Part shown: positions 40,598-44,269 of the stretch, piece after piece | Position numbering within the stretch: position 1 is the stretch's first letter | Layout: each line of letters starts with the position of its first letter | Origin: Bacillota bacterium | GTDB lineage: Bacteria > Bacillota > Clostridia > Acetivibrionales > DTU013 | DNA: 44,269 nt | Direction of reading: 5' to 3' | Assembly: GCA_023439545.1 (NCBI GenBank) | Contig: JAEXNT010000050.1 | Coordinates: forward strand, 1 to 44,269 | Translations under genes and position numbers: made by a program | The notes under the pieces: generated by a model | Told to the model about the DNA's origin: nothing | Databases searched by the model: none | The model's input: only the letters and a program-made list of their open reading frames with translations

Positions 40598-41305
40598 ATG
40601 GCAGTAAGTAAAGAAGTATTGGAAAAGATTCGCAAGCAGCGCAATGCAGACCTGTGCGACGCACTTGATTCGATGGGATTCCAGGACAAGTTTGAGATGG
40701 ATGTGGCAATGGTGCCGCTTCATGATGGAATACGCTTTGCGGGTATTGCACATACGGCGGAATATATGCGCGTACCCGAACATATGCCCGCTATGTCCTA
40801 TGAGGACTTTGACCGCTTGCAGTATACACCGCGCTCTGAAGGTGGTTATTGCTTCGGAATGCAAAATTGCTCCCCTATCCTGGCCGATGAAGTATTGGTT
40901 ATCGACGCGAAACGCATACGCGGTGGTATCCTGGGCTCTGATAATACGCTTGCAATGCAGGCGAACGGTGTTGTCGGCTTTGTCATAGACGGAACATTGC
41001 GCGATACCCCTGAATGTCTGCGCCAAAAGACCCCATGCTTTTACACAGTGCGGTCATATACGCATCCTCAGGGTCGTATAACCCAAAAGTCGGATAATGA
41101 GCCTATACATTGTGCCGGCGTATATGTGCGTCCTGGCGATATCATCTCAGGCGATGATGATGGTGTTTTGGTTATTCCTCAGGAAATTGCAGCTGAAGTA
41201 GCCGACCGTGCGTATAAAATTCAGCAAAAAGATCGCAAAAACCGCCGCCGTACATTTGAAAAACTTGGCTTGCCGTTTGATGAGACCGTCGAACTGTTGC
41301 CGTAA
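40598..41305 (+). CDS. RraA-family protein (HMG/CHA-aldolase type)
   Basis: A 235-residue member of the RraA/dimethylmenaquinone-methyltransferase-like fold. The active-site pattern is present: G113 in ILGSDNTLAMQANG, then VIDGTLRDT with D131, R135 and D136, the residues that bind metal and pyruvate in 4-hydroxy-4-methyl-2-oxoglutarate aldolases. Such enzymes cleave or decarboxylate 2-oxo acids. Its place in a sugar locus favours a retro-aldol step over the RNase E-inhibitor role of E. coli RraA, which relates to an enzyme system different from that of Firmicutes. AAAAAGGAG precedes the ATG; a strong hairpin follows the stop. Confidence 0.85.
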   Translation: MAVSKEVLEKIRKQRNADLCDALDSMGFQDKFEMDVAMVPLHDGIRFAGIAHTAEYMRVPEHMPAMSYEDFDRLQYTPRSEGGYCFGMQNCSPILADEVLVIDAKRIRGGILGSDNTLAMQANGVVGFVIDGTLRDTPECLRQKTPCFYTVRSYTHPQGRITQKSDNEPIHCAGVYVRPGDIISGDDDGVLVIPQEIAAEVADRAYKIQQKDRKNRRRTFEKLGLPFDETVELLP

Positions 41306-41329
41306 GTGCTAACGTCACAGTATATGCAG

Positions 41330-41375
41330 AGCGCCGCCTCAAAAGAGATTAGAGGCGGCGCTTTGTTTATTTCTT
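41330..41375 (+). terminator. Terminator of the second sugar locus
   Basis: Perfect 11-base stem AGCGCCGCCTC (41330-41340) and GAGGCGGCGCT (41352-41362), loop of 11, followed by TTGTTTATTTCTT. It lies between convergent genes and may serve both strands. Confidence 0.8.
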
Positions 41376-41379
41376 ATCT

Positions 41380-42204
41380 TCAGAGCACCTTCGACAAAAA
41401 TTCCCTGGCCCTTGGATTGTGCGGGTTCGAAAAAAACTTATCCGGCGTATTTTCCTCCAGGATTTGCCCCTCATCCATAAACAATACTCTCGTCGCTACC
41501 TCTCTGGCAAACCCCATTTCATGGGTCACAATAACCATCGTCATGCCTTCGTCAGCCAGCTGCCTGATAAGATCAAGGACTTCTCCGACCATCTCCGGGT
41601 CGAGCGCGGACGTCGGCTCGTCGAAAAGCATTACCTTCGGGTTCATTGCAAGAGCGCGTATGATCGCGATCCTTTGCTTCTGGCCTCCTGAAAGCGTCGA
41701 AGGGTATGCCCCGGCCTTGTCTTCGAGGCCGATTCTCTTAAGCAGGCGGAGCGCGTTTTCTTTTACCTCGGCTTTTATTTCATCCCTTGTGGTATTGATC
41801 TCATAAAGGGGCTTTTTCTCTCCCCGGAATGCATTGCCTGCTTTTATGAAAACATTCCTGAATTTCTTCTCACGAAGGTCGTGCAGCTTTACATGCAGCG
41901 GCGCAAGCATTATATTTCCGATAACGGTCTTGTTGTTGAAAAGGTTGAACTGCTGGAAGACCATCCCCATATGGCGGCGGTGAATATTTATGTCGACTTT
42001 CATATCGGCCAGATCGACGCCCTCAAATATGATGGAGCCGCCCGTAGGATCCTCCATACAGTTGAGGCACCGCAGGAACGTACTCTTCCCGCTTCCGGAA
42101 GGGCCTATGATAGCGACTTTTTCACCCTCGTTTATGGTAACGTTGATGCCTTTGAGCACATCGAGCCTGCCATAGCTTTTCCTCAGATCAATTACGTCTA
42201 TCAC
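41380..42204 (-). CDS. Polar amino-acid ABC transporter ATP-binding protein (GlnQ/HisP family)
   Basis: A 274-residue ATPase with Walker A GPSGSGKS (34-41), Q-loop in VFQQFNLF, signature LSGGQ (171-175), Walker B VMLFDEP (191-197) and VTHEMGF at the H-loop, all of the amino-acid uptake type. It is about 30 residues longer than GlnQ because of a charged insertion at about 108-143 (REKKFRNVFIKAGNAFRG and on) between the Q-loop and the signature, where the ATPase meets the permease. Start is a GTG at 42204; the gene overlaps the permease gene by 17 bases. Last gene of the SBP-permease-ATPase operon. Confidence 0.93.
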   Translation of the reverse strand: MIDVIDLRKSYGRLDVLKGINVTINEGEKVAIIGPSGSGKSTFLRCLNCMEDPTGGSIIFEGVDLADMKVDINIHRRHMGMVFQQFNLFNNKTVIGNIMLAPLHVKLHDLREKKFRNVFIKAGNAFRGEKKPLYEINTTRDEIKAEVKENALRLLKRIGLEDKAGAYPSTLSGGQKQRIAIIRALAMNPKVMLFDEPTSALDPEMVGEVLDLIRQLADEGMTMVIVTHEMGFAREVATRVLFMDEGQILEENTPDKFFSNPHNPRAREFLSKVL

Positions 42205-42898
42205 TTTTTCTCAGGCTCCTTTCCATAGCTTTTACGAGCATTGCGATCATCATTACAAGCACGATATATATCAAGCCCATGACAATGTAAGGAACCATGA
42301 ATTCATAATTGTTCGTGCCGATATAGTTGAACGCCATGTACAGGTCGGCGGCGCCGACGAAGCTCACCACCGAAGTCTCCTTCACCAGCGCTATCAGCTC
42401 GTTGCCGAGTGTGGGAAGTATATTTTTGATCGCCTGGGGGACGACGATCTTCATCATCGTAACGCTGTAGCTCAAGCCGACAGCGCGTCCCGCCTCCATC
42501 TGGCCCGGATCTACCGAAAGTATGCCGCCCCTCATTATTTCAGAAACATAAGCTCCGCTGTTCATTCCGAAAACCAGGATACAAACGTTGAGCGAGGGCA
42601 TTTTCAAACCAAGAATCGGCAGTATTACATAATAAACTACCAATAGTTGTACAACGACAGGCGACCCTCTGAACAGGCCGACATAAAAATGGCAAATGCC
42701 GTCCAAAAGCCTCGGCAGCCTTTTATACTTGGGCAGAACCTCGATGCTCGCTATTATCGTGCCTATGAGTATACCTATGGCAAGTCCTACAACAGCAATG
42801 ATCAAAGTGTTTCTAAGCCCAGTCACTACCTTGACATAACCATTGTTTGCATAAAAGACTTCCCAGAATACCTGCAGTTTTTTATCAAAGTTTCCCAT
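42188..42898 (-). CDS. Polar amino-acid ABC transporter permease (HisM/GlnP family)
   Basis: A 236-residue permease with the HEQRo/His-Glu-Gln-Arg-opine family features: GLRNTLIIAVVGLAIGIL near the N-terminus, FYVGLFRGSPVVVQLL, and the signature SGAYVSEIMRGGILSVDPGQ with EAGRAVGL and VPQAIKNILPTLGNE. About five spans; it likely works as a homodimer. The ATG at 42898 is preceded by AAAGGGA; a start seven codons earlier is less well placed. It follows the binding-protein gene across a small hairpin and overlaps the ATPase gene. Confidence 0.93.
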   Translation of the reverse strand: MGNFDKKLQVFWEVFYANNGYVKVVTGLRNTLIIAVVGLAIGILIGTIIASIEVLPKYKRLPRLLDGICHFYVGLFRGSPVVVQLLVVYYVILPILGLKMPSLNVCILVFGMNSGAYVSEIMRGGILSVDPGQMEAGRAVGLSYSVTMMKIVVPQAIKNILPTLGNELIALVKETSVVSFVGAADLYMAFNYIGTNNYEFMVPYIVMGLIYIVLVMMIAMLVKAMERSLRKSDRRN

Positions 42899-42920
42899 TA
42901 TTTTTCCCTTTACATACAAT

Positions 42921-42943
42921 AACCCCGCATTAACTGCGAGGTT
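42921..42943 (-). promoter_or_regulatory. Intercistronic hairpin between binding protein and permease genes
   Basis: Arms AACCCCGCA (42921-42929) and TGCGAGGTT (42935-42943), nine pairs with one G-T wobble in the RNA, loop of five. A run of T is absent on the minus strand. Confidence 0.6.
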
Positions 42944-42962
42944 TTGTATTATTCACACTGTA

Positions 42963-43817
42963 TCAGTTGAGTTCGTTTATAGCCTTTGCGATAGCCTGCG
43001 CGGGCGCTTCATCGATAATGACGTAGTTGATGTTGCCGTTGATCATATCCTGTACTGCAAGGGAGCCGGATTTGTAACCAACTGCCGTTGCCTTGTAACC
43101 GTTAAAGCCCCAGTCCTCGTTGCCTTCGACATAAAATTGGCCGGTTGTGCCGGTCTGGACGCCGATCTTCGTTTTGCTGTCGAACCCATTCAGAATAGCT
43201 TCCACATCGGCTGCAGTCTTACAGTTGTCAAAGGTCTTGTCGTTCGCCTTAACGATCAGCTTCTGTGCTGCATCGTAGTATTTATCGGTGAAGTTGACAT
43301 ATTCTTTCCTGTCTTCCTTGATCGTAAGTCCGGCCATGGCTATATCGGCCTTGCTCTGGCCTACTGAGAGGCAAACAGCCTCAAAGTCCATATTGCTGAT
43401 AACAAGCTCTTTATTTAGGTATTTGGCAAGTGCGTCGGCAATTTCCATGTCTACGCCGTAATACTTGTCACCATCCATATATTCGAAGGGTTCGAATGCC
43501 GCATTGGTAGCGACTACGAGCTGATCCTTGGATGCGTCTGGCGCTGCCGAGTTAACAGCCACAGGCGTACCGTCGCCGAAATAATTGTTGCAGATCTTAT
43601 CGAACGTTCCGTCTGATTTAATATTCGCAATGAATTCATTTACTTTTGTAAGAAGCTCGGGTTGATTTTTATCCACACCAAAAGCATATTCCTCCTGTGT
43701 AAGCGGAATGTTTATGACCTTCACGCCGTTGGAAGCCGAAGAAGCGCATCCCGCCAATGAAAAGACGCTTGCTGCGAGCATTGTTAAAGCAACCAATAAT
43801 ACAATTGACTTTTTCAT
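42963..43817 (-). CDS. Polar amino-acid ABC transporter substrate-binding lipoprotein, apparently circularly permuted
   Basis: A 284-residue lipoprotein (lipobox LAGC, C24). Residues 100-284 match the family 3 binding-protein fold from its usual first strand (LVVATNAAFEPFEY) through KEDRKEYVNFT (R170 binds the substrate carboxylate) to VIIDEAPA (D269 binds the amino group), but the protein stops at AINELN, before the usual C-terminal strand and helices. That missing piece, PLTQEEYAFGVDK to GTFDKICNNYFGDG, is found instead at residues 38-83, before the first strand. So the order of the fold looks rotated. AAGGAG precedes the ATG. First gene of the importer operon. An N-terminal partial duplication is the alternative, but then the C-terminal copy would be expected too. 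Confidence 0.9.
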   Translation of the reverse strand: MKKSIVLLVALTMLAASVFSLAGCASSASNGVKVINIPLTQEEYAFGVDKNQPELLTKVNEFIANIKSDGTFDKICNNYFGDGTPVAVNSAAPDASKDQLVVATNAAFEPFEYMDGDKYYGVDMEIADALAKYLNKELVISNMDFEAVCLSVGQSKADIAMAGLTIKEDRKEYVNFTDKYYDAAQKLIVKANDKTFDNCKTAADVEAILNGFDSKTKIGVQTGTTGQFYVEGNEDWGFNGYKATAVGYKSGSLAVQDMINGNINYVIIDEAPAQAIAKAINELN

Positions 43818-43889
43818 GGTAATTTCTCCTTAAATATGTTACTGTTTTGAATAGATATGCACTTAGCGCTCATTTTTTTGCATAAATAT

Positions 43890-43918
43890 AAGGTATCTCA
43901 TTATAGTATATTTGTCAA
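43890..43918 (-). promoter_or_regulatory. Candidate promoter of the amino-acid importer operon
   Basis: Leftward TTGACA (43918-43913), 17-base spacer, TACCTT (43895-43890). The leader would be about 65 bases. The spacer holds ATTATAGTAT (43900-43909), which is also part of the palindrome at 44034-44073. Nothing else is seen in 43818-44121 apart from the palindrome. Confidence 0.4.
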
Positions 43919-44032
43919 CCTTTTAACTATGCATGGTTTCCGCTTTTCGCCCAATTTTCCCGATAGCAAAAATCGTTAACTTTTTTTATGGTATATTGCT
44001 CTTGGAAATAGACCAGAAACGGTTTTATTCAA

Positions 44033-44073
44033 TTTACAATTATAGTATGATAATATACTATAGATTATTGTAA
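44033..44073 (+). promoter_or_regulatory. Promoter embedded in a long palindrome before the XRE-type gene
   Basis: TTTACA (44033-44038), 17-base spacer, TACTAT (44056-44061). The promoter lies within paired inverted repeats: TATAGTAT (44041-44048) with ATACTATA (44055-44062), and TTACAAT (44034-44040) with ATTGTAA (44067-44073). A protein bound here would block polymerase. Confidence 0.5.
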
Positions 44074-44121
44074 ATAAATAGAATGAGAATAAAAACAGCT
44101 TTATTGAAAGGAAGTCTTTTA

Positions 44122-44269
44122 ATGTCCAATCAGGTCAAGCAAATAGCAGCAAGGATAAAGGATCTCCGTGAAATAGCGGGCATGTCCGAAGAATCTCTGG
44201 CCCGGGAGCTCGGCGTTACTGCCGGAACCTATAAGGAATATGAAAGCGGAAATGCAGACATACCGATAG
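44122..44269 (+). CDS. XRE-family helix-turn-helix regulator, N-terminal part
   Basis: Forty-nine codons are visible before the right edge. They encode an XRE/Cro-type helix-turn-helix: RIKDLREIAGMSEESLAREL, then GVTAGTYKEYESGNADIPI. In Clostridia this exact style (LREIAG...ELGV...YESG..DIP) often belongs to regulators with a C-terminal cupin next to AMP-forming acyl-CoA synthetase genes; that is recalled knowledge and cannot be checked here. GAAAGGAAG precedes the ATG at 44122. The promoter lies inside a palindrome, suggesting autorepression. Confidence 0.8.
   Translation, partial: MSNQVKQIAARIKDLREIAGMSEESLARELGVTAGTYKEYESGNADIPI

Overview
The window looks like a chromosomal segment of a Gram-positive, anaerobic, plant-glycan-using Firmicute, most likely a member of the Clostridia. 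The reasons are lipoprotein-type solute-binding proteins, an SLH-domain cell-wall amidase, a lipoteichoic-acid-synthase-type sulfatase, FtsEX, YesM/YesN-type two-component pairs, A+G-rich Shine-Dalgarno sites with some GTG/TTG starts, and sigma-A type promoters. No rRNA, tRNA, CRISPR array, phage gene or complete insertion sequence was seen.

Layout. 1-3405 is a cell-envelope region: the start of an L,D-transpeptidase gene (leftward), a small Smr-domain gene (rightward), and a leftward operon of a secreted coiled-coil protein, ftsE and ftsX. 3444-7223 is a TetR-controlled ABC efflux-type operon (regulator, ATPase, large FtsX-like permease) whose promoter carries three tandem palindromes. 7246-10384 holds a terminator, a short REP-like inverted repeat, an LtaS-type sulfatase gene and a divergent old-yellow-enzyme-type oxidoreductase.

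10674-24442 is the first sugar locus: an extracellular-type sensor pair (histidine kinase and AraC-type response regulator), a CUT1 sugar importer (binding protein and two permeases, no ATPase), an S1-type sulfatase and a GHL6/GH42-like glycosidase, both without signal peptides, L-fucose isomerase, and a divergent AraC regulator. Together they suggest import of sulfated, fucose-containing oligosaccharides that are trimmed inside the cell. An SLH amidase gene (24516-26189) and a roughly 900-base stretch with a promoter, AT-rich palindromes and a decayed regulator-like gene follow.

27094-41305 is the second sugar locus, all rightward: a split transketolase, a TIM-barrel sugar isomerase, a hydroxypyruvate-reductase-like dehydrogenase, a second YesM/YesN pair, then a DUF5060/DUF4038 (GH140-like) glycosidase, a second CUT1 importer without ATPase, and a cupin, a PPC-domain protein and an RraA-family aldolase-like protein with their own promoter. 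The set of enzymes does not match a textbook pathway in full and is the best candidate here for an undescribed catabolic route. 41380-43817 is a polar amino-acid ABC importer whose binding protein appears circularly permuted, and the window ends in a truncated XRE-type regulator gene whose promoter lies inside a long palindrome.

A recurring design is visible: in all three importer operons, a hairpin sits directly after the binding-protein gene and before the permease gene, as expected where the binding protein must be made in excess. Product names rest on reading motifs by eye; substrates are inferences.
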